Assembly (NCBI GenBank): GCA_009801085.1
Contig: VNWV01000004.1
Location: forward strand, 1,984,001 to 2,048,000
Source: Lasiodiplodia sp. COLG20
Taxonomy: Eukaryota; Ascomycota; Dothideomycetes; Botryosphaeriales; Botryosphaeriaceae
Direction: 5' to 3'
Length of the DNA stretch: 64,000 nt
How positions within the stretch are numbered: the stretch's first letter is position 1; each line of letters opens with the position of its first letter. Positions 32,814 through 43,724 of the stretch are shown piece by piece. Below the pieces are notes generated by a model that was not told where the DNA came from, made no database searches, and saw nothing but the letters and a program-made list of their open reading frames with translations. The translations under genes and the position numbers were made by a program.

Positions 32814-33146
32814 GTCTGCGGGTTTGGAGGAGGGTGTGTGGTGGTGGCGGTGGTGGTGAAGTGCTTGGTACCGGTGATCGACTGCTCGGGAAGGCAAAGA
32901 GAGCACTTGATCTAAGGCTGGAAGCGTGAAGAAGAAGAGGAGGAGGAAGAGGAGGACCGGGTGGTTTTGAGCAGAGCACTGTCAGGGACCCACTTTTAGC
33001 ACAATAGTGAATGTATTCAATAGTGACAATAGTAAAGTTCAACCGGCTGTCAATCAGGTGTGTGATGGTATTGAAGTGAAGTGAAGTGACGCGAAACGAA
33101 GCGCTACCATTGGCTAGCAAGGACACTACAGCAAGCCACTTCAAGC
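32814..33146. other. Short intergenic, minus-strand promoter region
   Basis: Holds the upstream region of the gene starting at 32813 and the 3' flank of the aldo/keto reductase. A short pentanucleotide array, GAAGT repeated three times, lies at about 33073-33087. No gene seen. Confidence 0.5.
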
Positions 33147-34234
33147 TCAACCCTCCAGCGGCGGCGTGTCCGCAAAGCAAGCGTGCATGAAGAACTCAGG
33201 GTAGCGGGCGCCGGCCACCTCGGCGCTCTCGATCGCCTCCCTGATCTCCTTGTCCTCCTCGTCGGTCAACTTGATGTCCAACGCCTTCAGATTCTCCTGC
33301 AGCCGCTCCACCTTGGTCGTGCCAGGAATAGGAATGATGTCCGGGCCTTGGTGCAGCAGCCAGGCGAGCGTCAGCTGGGTGGCGGTGACGCCCTTCCTGC
33401 GGGCGACGGCCTCGATGCGCTCGACGAGGCGCAGGTTCTTGGGGAAGTTCTCGGGGCTGAAGCGCGGGGCCATGCGGCGGAAGTCGTCCTCAGCGAAGTC
33501 GTCCGGGCTGCGCAGCGTGCCCGACAGCATGCCGCGGCCGATGGGGCTGTAGGCGACGACGGCGACGCCCAGCTCGCGGCACGCGCGCAGCAGGCCGACC
33601 TGCTCGCTCTCGATGTCGAGCGCGAACGGGCTGTACTCGATCTGCACCACGTCGATGCGCGCCACCTTCGCCGCGCGCCGCAGGCTCTCCGCCGAGCACT
33701 CGCTCAGCCCGATGTACTTGAACTTGCCTTCGGCCTGCAGCTCGGCCATGGCCCGCACCGTCAGCTCGACGGGCGTCTTGCCGTCCAGCCGGTGGCAGTA
33801 GTACAGGTCGACGCTGGGCAGCCCCAGCCGCGACAGCGACTACGCCAGCGCCTGCTTGCAGTACTCGGGCGACGAGTCGATCGAGCGGCTGCCGTCCGCG
33901 TGCAGCCGGTTGGCGAACTTGGTCGCGAGGAAGATGTTGGGCCGCGCCGACGGGTTGGCCGCGAACCAGCGTCCCAGCAGGTCTTCGTTGTCGCCGTACA
34001 TGTCGGCTGCTCTGGTGGTTAGCATCATATTGTTTGCATAACACAGATTATGGGGGCTAAAAACACACCGGTATCCCAATTCCGCTCGCCCAGCTCGTAC
34101 GCCTTGCTCAGGAACGCCATCCTCTCGGAATCAGGCTTCGCCGGACCATAGGCTACGCTCAATCCCATCAGGCCCAGGCCGAGTCCTGTGACCTCGGGGC
34201 CGTTCTTGCCAAGCTTGCGAGTAGGGAGGGCCAT
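33147..34234 (-). pseudogene. Aldo/keto reductase interrupted by an in-frame TAG
   Basis: NADPH-dependent aldo/keto reductase of the YakC/pyridoxal-reductase-like group. Exons on the minus strand are 34234-34069 and 34009-33147, with a 59-base intron ending in AGAG, about 342 codons in all. The frame carries the catalytic tetrad: Asp and Tyr in NWDTAADMYGDNEDLLG, Lys in IFLATKFAN, and His in VDLYYCHRLDG. It also has the usual IGLSECSAESLRRA, IEYSPFALD, VAYSPIGRGMLSG and IPIPGTTKVERLQENL text to the C-terminus. A TAG at 33842-33840, between YCKQALA and SLSRLGLPSVDLYY, stops translation before the catalytic His. No frameshift or other lesion is visible and codon use on both sides is the same, so the change is either recent or a sequence error. 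A 30-base GTAG..CAG excision over the stop would keep frame but is too short for a normal intron. Confidence 0.8.
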
Positions 34235-35471
34235 TTTGGTGTTGTTTTCGCGGACTGATTGAACTTTCAAATGTGGAAGGTTTTTTTTGTGTCTGCAAAT
34301 TCGTGGTGCGAATGAGTTGCAACTTGGGTGGATGACTGACTGGCGGCCACGACGAAAGGACCTTATATATGCCCCTCCCCGCTTCGATGGCTTGTCGCAT
34401 CCGCACAAAATGCGGAGCAAACGCATATGTGTTTGCCTAGCAATGGCGTCGTAAACCCCGCGATCCAGCATAACGCCACAAATGGCGGGGATACCGTCTA
34501 ACTCCGCCCTATAATTGGAAGAAGTTGTTGCCGTAATTCCCGCTAAAACCGTCTATAAACAGGACCAAACCAGCTTCCCTAATAGTTGCGGCTCCGACCT
34601 CGGCCGAATCCTATTGTTATGCAGCCCACAAGATCAAATTTCCCATCACCACAAATTGTGTAACGCCTTACACCTCAAGATCATCACCCGTGGCGACTCA
34701 GTCATTATCGGACTTAAAGCCCTATCTCCATTGTTAACCGACCGAGTACCTAGCAATCCCCCCATCTCAACACGACTCTGCTTCACCAAAAAGAGAGCAC
34801 ACTAAGGAGTTGATCAACAATGCATGCAATTGCTTGCCGTTCCTGCCTCCGCGGCGACATGGCTACCACGGAGCGGATGATAAAGTAACTAACTGTACAC
34901 GACTAGCCTCCCTTCCGTTCCTCATCATCTCAAAGCCGCGCCAGCGAGCCAGCGAGCCACATGTGCTGTAGGGGGGCTGTTTTTATTCTATACATTAAAA
35001 GGAAAACACCTGAGCGATAGGCGGAGAGACGTAATAAAGGTAAGTGTCGAAGAGAAATAATAGACCGCCGGGGATATCATCTTCTGCAAACAAGGTAAGA
35101 CGAAGAGAAAACGAGGTAGATAGCCACCCATAACTTCTGCAGATGCCAGAAGAACGCAAAAAGAAAAACATTCCGCTCCTTGGTTTTTGTTAACTTGCAG
35201 ATTGAAATCATGAAAGATCCCGCGTGCAGCCATGCTATGCAGTGTATAGAAGAACCATGTCATCCCAAGAACATCAGGGTAATTGGAATCAAAAATCAAC
35301 AAACCTCCCAAAACGCCATAAATGCCTTATGTACCGCCATCTACACGTCGCCTGAAAGCGATCTTCATATACGCTGAAATGTCGACAATCGTGCGACATG
35401 ATTCGAGATTTTCTGAAGGGCAGTCGATGTCCTTAAATGGTCGAGGTCGGTCGAGGAGCCAACAGCTTTTC
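34235..35471. other. Intergenic between two minus-strand genes
   Basis: The right part is the 3' flank of the fusion transporter gene and the left part is the aldo/keto reductase promoter with its TATA box. The middle is AT-richer than the flanking genes. No additional gene or repeat was recognised. Confidence 0.5.
34362..34370 (-). promoter_or_regulatory. TATA box upstream of the aldo/keto reductase
   Basis: On the minus strand the sequence reads CATATATAAGG, a good TATA consensus, about 130 bases before the reductase ATG. That spacing allows a leader of roughly 100 bases. It is one of the clearest core-promoter signals in the window. Confidence 0.6.
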
Positions 35472-38217
35472 TCACGACTCCAAGCTTGGCCAGCTCCTCC
35501 TCTCTTTCTGCTGTACAGACGGCGCCTCTTCTTTCCCGTCCATCTTGCGCACCACCTTCTGAATGCTGCCCCTCAGCACTCTCGACGCGCTCCACGGTGT
35601 GCCAAGTCTAGGGGTCCCCAGTCGGGGCGTGCGCAACCTCGACCGCGGCGTCCCTGGTGCACCCGAAGTCGGGCTCACCGGACGATCCAGTTCCGCTGCA
35701 CGCGCTTCGTCAATTGGATCCACTTGCGAGATGACCTTGGGGAAAATGTTGCAGTACAGCGGCATGACGGCACCGCAAGCAGCCGCGGCGAGCGGGACAA
35801 TGAAAGCATATCCGTACTGCCCGTCCTCCCCACCCGCCTCGACAGCAAAGTTGATGGGCGGAAAGATGGCTCCGCCCACGATGCTGGCCGTGATGATGGC
35901 ACTCGCCTCTTTGGTATGCCGGCCCATGCCTCGCAGCGTTTGGGCAAACACGAGCGAGAAGATCGGTCCTTCAAAGAAATAGACGAAGACGATGCCAACC
36001 GCAGCCGTGTCCCCAGACGTACGGAAGCACACGCCGCAGAAGGCTAACACGCCAAGATAGCAGAGCATGAGTACGTAACGGGGCTTGACCCAGATAGTTA
36101 TCAAGGCCGCAAGGAAGCGTGAGACGGCGAAGGCCGTGTGAGAGTAGGCAAGGTGGTCCGTTGTGTCGATATATGGCGCCACGTTTTCCATGTACATGAC
36201 AAAACCTGTCGAGACGGATTCTTGGAGGCCGCAGTAGAAGAATGTAGAGAGGGCACCCATTGCCAGGGTGATCCAGATGACACGAACGTTGAAGAGGTGT
36301 GCATGGTTCGCGTCGTCGCCGCGTTCTGCACCGTCTTCAAGTTCATTGTCAGACGCCTCGGGGAGCGGGACCCAATAGAATGCTACTGCGAGCAATACTA
36401 CGAAGAGTGCGATGCCCAGATAGGTCCATTGCACGTCGATGAGCGAGTCAGCATCAATCTTGAAAAGCACCTTCTTGGCCAGGAGCGGCGATAGGACTGT
36501 GCCAATGGCCTGTACGCCCTGGGAGATGTTGAGCCGTGTTTCCGCGTATTTTGCAGGTCCACAAAGGATCGTGAATGGATTTGCCGCGATTTCCAGTGTT
36601 GACAGGCCAAGACCGACGATGAAGTTCGAGATTAGAAAGGCCGGGTAAGAGGTCAAGACTGCGGAGGGCCAAAATACCAGTGTACCGCAAGCGTAGATAC
36701 ACAAGCCGGACATGAAACAGACCTTGAATCCGTATTTCTTGAGGATTAAGCGTCCATAGGTAAGGGGGCCGACGAAGTAGCCAGCGAAATAAAGGCTGTG
36801 GATGCTGACCGTCTGGCCACGGCTCATTCCCGCAATGCTTTGAAACTGGGCGTTCAAAACATCAAGGAGACCGTACGCGAAACCCCATAAGAAAAACAGA
36901 ATGGTGACCATTGTAACTGGGAAAATCGACTCACTGTTGGTCAACTGGACCAAGCTCTTCTTCCTCTTCAAATAAACGAAATCAAAGAAAGTGGGAGTCC
37001 GTGGACTCGTGTGCCTTGTCGTGTTGGTCAAGGCGGTTGGAGTCCTCTCACATGCCGGCAGCTCCCTCATATCCGGAGTAGTCAGGAATTCCAGCATGCC
37101 CATTGGCTCCTCGGGCCCTGTGGACGCGGTAGGAGGCGGCCTGGTTGGGGATTCGTCCGTGGCAGATGGTACTCTCTGCGCGTGGATCATATCATTGTCT
37201 GTGTACGTTTCCCGGCGGTGGGTGATGGAATGAACGGTTTCTCCGGCATCCCGAATGAATCGCGGCATGAAACGTGACACGAGGGGCTTCAACGCGGGCA
37301 CGCATCCGCAGCAAATCCCGACGTTGACCTCGATGCTGCTCCACAGGAAGGACAGCGAGGCATACCAGGAGAAGTCGGTTTGCTCGTAGTTCCTCGAATC
37401 GTTGTTCTTGATGTGATTCTGAATATCACGTAGACGGGTCGTGGCAGCCGACTGGAGGTAGACGATGCGGACAACATCAACAACAGCCACGAAAACACCG
37501 AAGCCAAAGGTAACGACAAGGATGGTCTTCTGCTTCTTGGGAAGGCGCATGGATGTCAGAATAGGCATAGGCAGGAACAGAGTAGCGAGATCGGTGATGA
37601 TGTTTAGCGGCGCCGATGATAGGTAGAGGGTGACGATATCGGTGCAGTGGGCACCCGGTGGCATGGGATTTACGAAGGCGGCGCTTATTGGCCGGCACTG
37701 AACAATGTTGAGTACGGTGAGGGCTGCACCGCCCACATTGACGATTAAAAGGTCGGCGATGACGCCCCACCTAAAGGCGCGGTGGCTCTTGGACAGGGTG
37801 AGGTAAAAGACCAAGATTGACGTTTTTGTGGCCATCAGGCAAGGGTTCTGGAGCGCAATTAGCTACGATTGACACGACGGCTAGCGGCCGTAGTGTGCAG
37901 TGGACGAAAGGGGAGCGTACGTAAAGGACAGTAAAGACATATTCCAGTCTCCTGAGCGGCGGGTCCTGAGAATTGGGGATGTTGGCCTCGTGCATGCCCA
38001 GGCCGTACTTGACGCCGTAGCAAATGGAGAAGGACAGGCCGAAGGCGAGCACCCAGGCGAAGGCCATGAAGTAGTCATCCCAGCCGACCTTCTTGACGAT
38101 GCCAATGCGCGAGGTCAAGCGAAAGCCGACGAAGACTGTCGAGCAGACAATCATGGCAATCGACACGGTGAGGACGATGGGGCCGCGGGACTCGAAATCG
38201 CCATCGCTGGTCGACAT
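35472..38217 (-). CDS. Fusion: PTH11-like rhodopsin domain + FucP-type MFS sugar transporter
   Basis: Two minus-strand exons, 38217-37921 and 37862-35472, with a 58-base intron, encode 895 residues. Residues 1 to about 250 form a seven-helix fungal rhodopsin/PTH11-like domain without a CFEM region: RGPIVLTVSIAMIVCS, VGWDDYFMAFAWVLAFG, LMATKTSILVFYLTLSKS, IVQCRPISAAF, DLATLFLPMPILTSMRLPKKQK and SSIEVNVGICCGCVPALKPL. A Pro/Thr/Ser-rich linker of about 100 residues follows. From VTMVTILFFLWGFAYGLLDVL onward comes a twelve-helix major facilitator of the L-fucose/glucose permease (FHS) type, with GYFVGPLTYGRLILKKYGFK, EIAANPFTILCGPAK, and ETRLNISQGVQAIGTVLSP. The cytosolic tail has an RLGTP-type repeat. 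Both halves and the linker lie in one unbroken exon, so the fusion is in the DNA, not a joining artefact. A plasma-membrane sensor-transporter role is inferred. Confidence 0.87.
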
Positions 38218-41200
38218 GCTGCTTGCTCAACCATTGTCCCGGAGGGGAGCAGGCGGGAGGCAGGCCCAGAGGTAAAGCAGGCGTGGAAGCAGGACGCGCC
38301 TGGCGCGACGTCCTGCTCGCCGCGCGAGGGGGCGGGCCTTTTTTCTTCCTTCGTTTCCCTTTGCGGCGGCGCGCTAGGTCCGTCGCCGGTGCGGAGGCGG
38401 GGTTGGTGGTGTCGAGGCTGGCCGGGGCGCGAGGCCTCGAATTGGGGTGGTGGAGGGTAGTGGCGCAACGTCAGTGGTGGTGCGCCGAGCGATCGGGACA
38501 GGTGGTTAAGCTTATTGCCGCAGTACGGTACAGCTCGGGCGCACTCCCGACAGACGAGAGACAGGGAGCCGGGCGCCCGCGGGCTGGGAAGGACTGGGGA
38601 GTTGAGTGTGTCGCTGGTGAGGGCAGCGGGCGGCGGACAGGTCAAAGAAAGAGGCAGACCCTGTCGGCAGACCGCTCATCCCCCATACGTCGGCAGGCAC
38701 TCGTACCGGGCAGCTGGGCTTGGGCCGGGGAGCGCAAAGCGCCGTGTGGCTTGCGGTCGTAGATTTTTCATGACTTGGGGCTTGGCGCGCTGGCACTGCC
38801 GGATCCAGCAATGCCCGACGACGCGGCCAACAGGGAGGGCCATGCGCGCAGCACGGCGTCTGGGGGAGGCGCCTGTCAGCGGTGCGAGAGCTAGGCCCGG
38901 GGCTGCCTCGGACTGGACAGGCGCGCGCCTCGCGATGACGACGATTGCCGTTTCGTTTGGCCTCGGTGATCCCTGCCCGCAAATGCTGCACCTCCCAGCG
39001 GGATCGCCGCCAGCAGCGGATCCGCTGCCAGCCTGCTCATAAAAGGATTTTTCGCAGCGCTTCCCAGCTAGCGCCTTCCTTCCGCACCGTCTCCGTCTCC
39101 GTCGCACGCCGCCCGGCAATTGCCTGCGGCGAGGGCTGAGCACTTTGGAACTTCTTGAGACACGCGCCCGAGTCGAGTCAGTCGCAGCGTCCCGCATCGG
39201 CACGGCACGGTTTTTGCTCGGCTCGGCTGCCACGCCGATGACGATGATGCGAAACGCCTCGTCTGCGTGACCTGGCGAGTGGGATGCCCAGGTTGCAGAT
39301 GCCCAGACGTCGGATTGGGCGGGCGACAGCTGACACTAATAATGAGCTAGCTGTCGCCTCGCCTGGTCGCCGACCGGCCCAGCTCGCTCAGCAGCCGAGT
39401 CGATCAAACAAAAGACAGTCGGGCGGGCTGGGCGCGGTGCATCAGAATTGCTTCTTCCGTCCCTAGACGCGCACGGCCGGAACTTGCCTGGGCTGTGGCG
39501 CAGATTCAGCAGCCTGCCGAAGCGGCCAGTGCGCCCGTCCTCAAGAGCCGCCTCGAGGGCTCGTGCCACGTGCGTTGCTTCAGAGCCGCGAAGGTTATGT
39601 ATCCAAGCTTTGGCTCAACCCGCCGCAGCCTACCTTAAACCGACCTGCACACCACTTTAGCAGCCGAGAGACGAGCCGGCTACCCCGCGCGGAACCCGCT
39701 TTCCTCTCTGCCTTACTGCCCGATGCCGGCCCTTACCAGCTAGCCAAACCACCAGGGACATTTACGCCGACTACGCCGCCTGGCGTCGCCTACCCCACCG
39801 CCCAGCCATGGTAAGGGTGCGGGAAGAGAGGGGCCGCCATCCGACTGCAAGCCCATCAGGCCAGAATGACCACAGGTCTTCTAGTCAGGAACCGCACCCA
39901 GCATCTCGGAGTTTATTCCCGTCCCACCAGATTCCGCGGTGCGCACATTATTTCTGCACTGCGCGATACATCGTCAAGCGCGGCTGCTCCATTGTCACCC
40001 ACGCATTCCCATTGGCCCCGCCTCCCGCCACCGGTCCAAGCTGCATCAATGGGCTTGCATGAAGGACGGGGGAAGAGGCCAGACGGGTGACCTCGAAAGT
40101 GGAGAGAGCGAGCTGCTCGCACTTCAAACAATCAATGGCTCGGCCTCGGCCACCGCCGCGCGCAACGTGTACATTTCCTCTCACCGACTTCTTTGCCGCA
40201 CCGGAACTTGCGCAATCTGGGGCTTGGCGGCCAAACGGTCAAAGGGTCCTTTGCCTCGACAGGGCCACACCGCTCGACTATCTTTCTCAGATCTCATCGT
40301 ACGAAAGGCGATGCAGAAAAGGACGCAACGTCCGTCCGCGGGCCCGAGAGCCTGCTGTTGCCCCTCCGCTCTCCGCTCGCCCCGCGCTCCGAGCGGTCCT
40401 CCTGCGACTGATTGGCCCGCAGAAGCGCGACCGGTGATCTGCTTGTCCTTCTTCGCTTCTTGCTTGCGTCCATATGTGAAGCACTTATGTCGATGATGTG
40501 TGGAGCCGCTGCTATTCATTACCTGGCTTTGCGCCTCTCTTCGCCGTTGTGCGCTTTTTTTGGAGACACGCCCATGCGGTGGAGTCCAGACTGCTTGACC
40601 GGTCACCCGCTTCCCGCTCGTCACTCTCATGCGTGGCGAGACCGACCTGTGACTATCTCGCAAGCAGCAATGACGCCCGCAACGCATACGCGATGCAATG
40701 CAACGCTATATGTGCCAGATAAAGTGCCTGCGTGGCAAATGTGATAGGTCTAAACGTCGGTTCCTGCGTGCGGACAGCCCATATGGTGACCACATGGCCG
40801 GGTTAAGCTAGCTTCGCTATTACCTACTACGTAGTAGAAGGATCGGTGTCGAATGACTATCTGCGTTACCTGGCGGCACCGTAGAAGACGCCCGCCAATA
40901 CTGTCAAGATGTTGGCCTTAGGATTCGTGATCGCACTCGATATGCATCAGAAGCATACACAACAAGCACAACAAAAAGCACAGTAGGATGGCAATCGGAC
41001 ATGCATTTCGCTCTAAGCTTAGCCAGTCGTGCCATATAGTGAGATCATCCTCGATGGAAGTCTCACCCCTTCCATCGTCAGCCGTTCTCGGCAAGTAGAG
41101 AGAGTCATCCAATCCAGGGATGACCAAAAGTAATCAAAGAAAAGAAACCACCGGGCTTATCCGTATCCTATTTCAAAGGAAAACCGGAAAGCAAATGCCA

Positions 41201-41240
41201 TCAACTAGAGCTGAGCCGGTGAAGAAGAAGTGTGGAGTAT
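38218..41240. other. Intergenic, 3 kb, no gene recognised
   Basis: GC-rich near the fusion gene start (38218-39300), becoming mixed further right. Many short overlapping frames on both strands contain no familiar protein text and no splice-joined model could be built. A 14-base perfect palindrome lies at 40824-40837. It may hold an unusually long promoter for the fusion gene. Confidence 0.5.
40824..40837. repeat. Perfect 14-bp palindrome
   Basis: CTACTACGTAGTAG is fully self-complementary, with TACGTA at its centre. It could bind a dimeric factor, but it lies far from any gene start I can place. Confidence 0.4.
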
Positions 41241-42802
41241 TCAACATTCGCCATCGCCGTTGCAGTTGTTGGCAGGACCGCAGGAGTTGTATGGCGTGAT
41301 CCTGGAAGAGAAAATAGGTCAGAAAAGCCCCTCAACACCGAGCACCAGGACCAAAACTTACGTCTTCTGAGAGTCGTCCGAGTCGTAGGAAGCCTCAAGC
41401 CCCTCCCTAATATCGTCTTCGAACAACCAAGAGAGACTCACGTCATCGTCCGAGGCCATGAACCAGTCGTCATCGGAATAGGGAGCGAACGTAGCAGGAT
41501 CCTTGAAGTGGATGGGCGAACCAAGACGGCGAATTCTATTCATCAAAGCTTTGTGGTTATCAAGCCGTCTGCTCATGGATGGGGAAGTAAATCTGGGGAT
41601 CCTTACACTCCATCTTCACCCTTGACGGTGACGCCGCTACCCTTGGGCAACTTGCTCTCGGCCGCAGCCGTGGTCTGATATTCACTCTGCTTGCTCTCAG
41701 CCGCAGCCGTGGCCGGAAAGCCGCCCTTCTTGCGACCGCGGGCGGGCGTCGTGGGCGTATCGGCATCGGCCTCGGCAGCGGCGGGCTTCTGTTGGCCCTT
41801 CTTCTTGTTGTTCGTTGACTTGGACTTCTTCTTGGGAGAAGGGACGTACTCCTCATCGCTGGGGTCTTCCTTGACAGTGCGCTTGGACGTGTTGCGCTTG
41901 TGGCCAGCGGAGGCGGTCGCAGCAGCTGGGGCGGTAGCGGTAGTGGTAGCCGGCGTGGCCTTGACGACGAAGGGCGACCTGTAAGTGGCGGTGGGGATCT
42001 CGTCCTCCTCTTCCTCCTCTTCGTCGGGGGCGTCGCGCTTCTTGGGTTTCTTAGCCGCCTTGCGACGGACACCGCCAACCTTGGAAGCCGGAGTAGGTTT
42101 CTTCTTCTTCTTGGCCTCGGCGGCTGGGGCAATGGGACGTTCTGGCATGTTCTGCAGCGTCGCAAGCTCGTTGCGGACAACGCCACGGATGACCTCGTAG
42201 TCCTCGCCGGGGACGGGAAGGCCGAGGCGCTCCTTGAAGCGCTGGTTCTTAGCAAGATTCTTGGGGAACATCTTGGTGCCCTCGCAGATGCACCACATGT
42301 GGTCTTCGCGAGTCCACGGCTCCTCGCCCTCCTTGGGCGGGTTCCTGGTGCGCTCGATGGTCTGGGCCTCGTAAACTTCGGTGGTGAGCACGGCGGTACG
42401 GCGCGGACCAAGGCGCTTGAGCTCGCGCTCGAGCTCGGCGTTTTCGTTCATAAGGTCGACGTTCTTCTGCGAGCAGTACTCGGTGCAGATCTCCAGCATG
42501 TGGAACGTGACGGGCTGCCAGTGAAGGCACCAGAACTCCCAGTCGCACTCACGGAGGCGCTGCGGGCGCGGCATGAACATGAACTCCATGATGTACTCGA
42601 GCGGGTCCTTCTTGAATAGGCTGAGCGGCGGGTGAGGTGTGTTCAGCTTCATGTTCTCGTGGATGAAGGAAGTCTCGTCGACGATGTCGGCCTCTTGAAC
42701 GACCTCGACATTGGTGTTTTTGTATTTTTCGAAGTACGTGTCATCGTCGTACACGTACGGCGTCTCGGTCATCGGCGAGACGATATACTCGCCGTCCTCC
42801 AT
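41241..42802 (-). CDS. Uncharacterised fungal protein, acidic N-terminus and basic middle
   Basis: Three minus-strand exons, 42802-41607, 41568-41362 and 41301-41241, give 487 residues. The first intron is only 38 bases (GTAAGG to GCAG). It restores a convincing frame (RLDNHKALMNRIRRLGSPIHF, then PYSDDDWFMASDDD); without it translation ends at once. The second intron is 60 bases. Residues 1-230 look ordered, with WEFWCLHWQPVTFHMLEICTE, a helical NAELERELKRLGPR and WTREDHMWCICEGTKMFP. Residues 235-400 are Lys/Ala/Pro-rich with several nuclear-signal-like KKKK and KKPKKR runs and acidic patches. The tail is acidic and ends NSCGPANNCNGDGEC with three cysteines. The composition suggests a nuclear protein; no domain was recognised. 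Confidence 0.75.
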
Positions 42803-43724
42803 AGTTGGTAGCGTGAGTTTTGTGAGCGTTTCAGAGTTGTGGGGTGGGGTGGAGGGTGGAGGGTGGAGAGGAAGGGTCGTAGGTGAGGAGGCAAATATCC
42901 AAGCCTACCTACGCGTCGCGGTTCGCATGCCACCAATTAGGCAGCCGTAGCGAACAAGGAAGGAGCGGTTGTTAGAGCAACCTGCTCTCTTTGCCTTTTG
43001 GCTTAAGTTACGACGTTGATATGTCTGGTGTCAACTACATCATCACTTGTCAACTAGAGGAGACTGGGCACTCCTACGAGCCGGCGAAGCGCCCCGCCCG
43101 TACCATATAACTTGAAAGCTTCCTAGAGACTCGGGGCGTTCATCCCCAGAGAGGTGTGTAGGAAATGTACGTGATTGGGGAAGTAGGCCCGGATGGGGAA
43201 TGCCAAGCATCAAATCACAAATCAAGAAGATGTGACGTGCTATTCCTCAGGCTATCCATTTCGGAACATTAGAGCGCCGACTTGAATGGCATATAGATTT
43301 ACGAAAGTCTTCCGAGAGAGTGACCGTAGTATGTGGAATTAAAGTAATCGCCATGAGCGGGGTAGGTATGGCCGAGCTGAGCATATTCGGATCAGAGCTT
43401 CGACAATTCTCAGAATTGTGTACCGAACGCTACCTGCGTGTGGGGCATTGAACTGCAGGTCCAGTCACAGGGCGCTGAGTCTTTTATTTAACTTCAGGAC
43501 CCCGACCCCTACGCCAACTCCTTATACAATCAACTAATGTAGCATGTTTCTCCAAGTATATTTGCACTCCACACGCGTATATTGAGGCGAGAATGAGAGG
43601 GTTATACGTCTCTCCTTTTTCAGTGATAATAATACAGTACTACACAATTCCGGCCGCCGAAACTCCACCCAATGCATCGTTACGAACATGTTCATACACT
43701 CGGCCAGTCATAGGCACTGCCCAA
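42803..43724. promoter_or_regulatory. Intergenic upstream of the 487-residue protein
   Basis: Contains the promoter of the minus-strand gene at 42802, including a G-rich tract at 42841-42863, and the 3' flank of the heme lyase gene. The right half is AT-richer. No gene seen. Confidence 0.5.
42841..42863 (+). promoter_or_regulatory. G-quadruplex-type motif near a start codon
   Basis: Reads GGGG-T-GGGG-TGGA-GGG-TGGA-GGG on the plus strand, four G runs of at least three with loops of one to four bases. It lies about 40 bases upstream of the minus-strand start at 42802, so the G runs are on the template strand. Folding is inferred from the pattern. Confidence 0.5.

Noticed and set aside
33813..33842. 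30-base GTAG..CAG segment as an intron rescuing the reductase
   Set aside because: It would keep frame, but it is too short for normal splicing and would delete the SLSRLGLPS segment that relatives keep.
33183..34022. 279-codon plus-strand frame over the aldo/keto reductase
   Set aside because: Antisense shadow of a GC-rich coding region; the opposite strand encodes recognisable reductase text.
41900..42619. 239-codon plus-strand frame
   Set aside because: Antisense to the first exon of the 487-residue protein.
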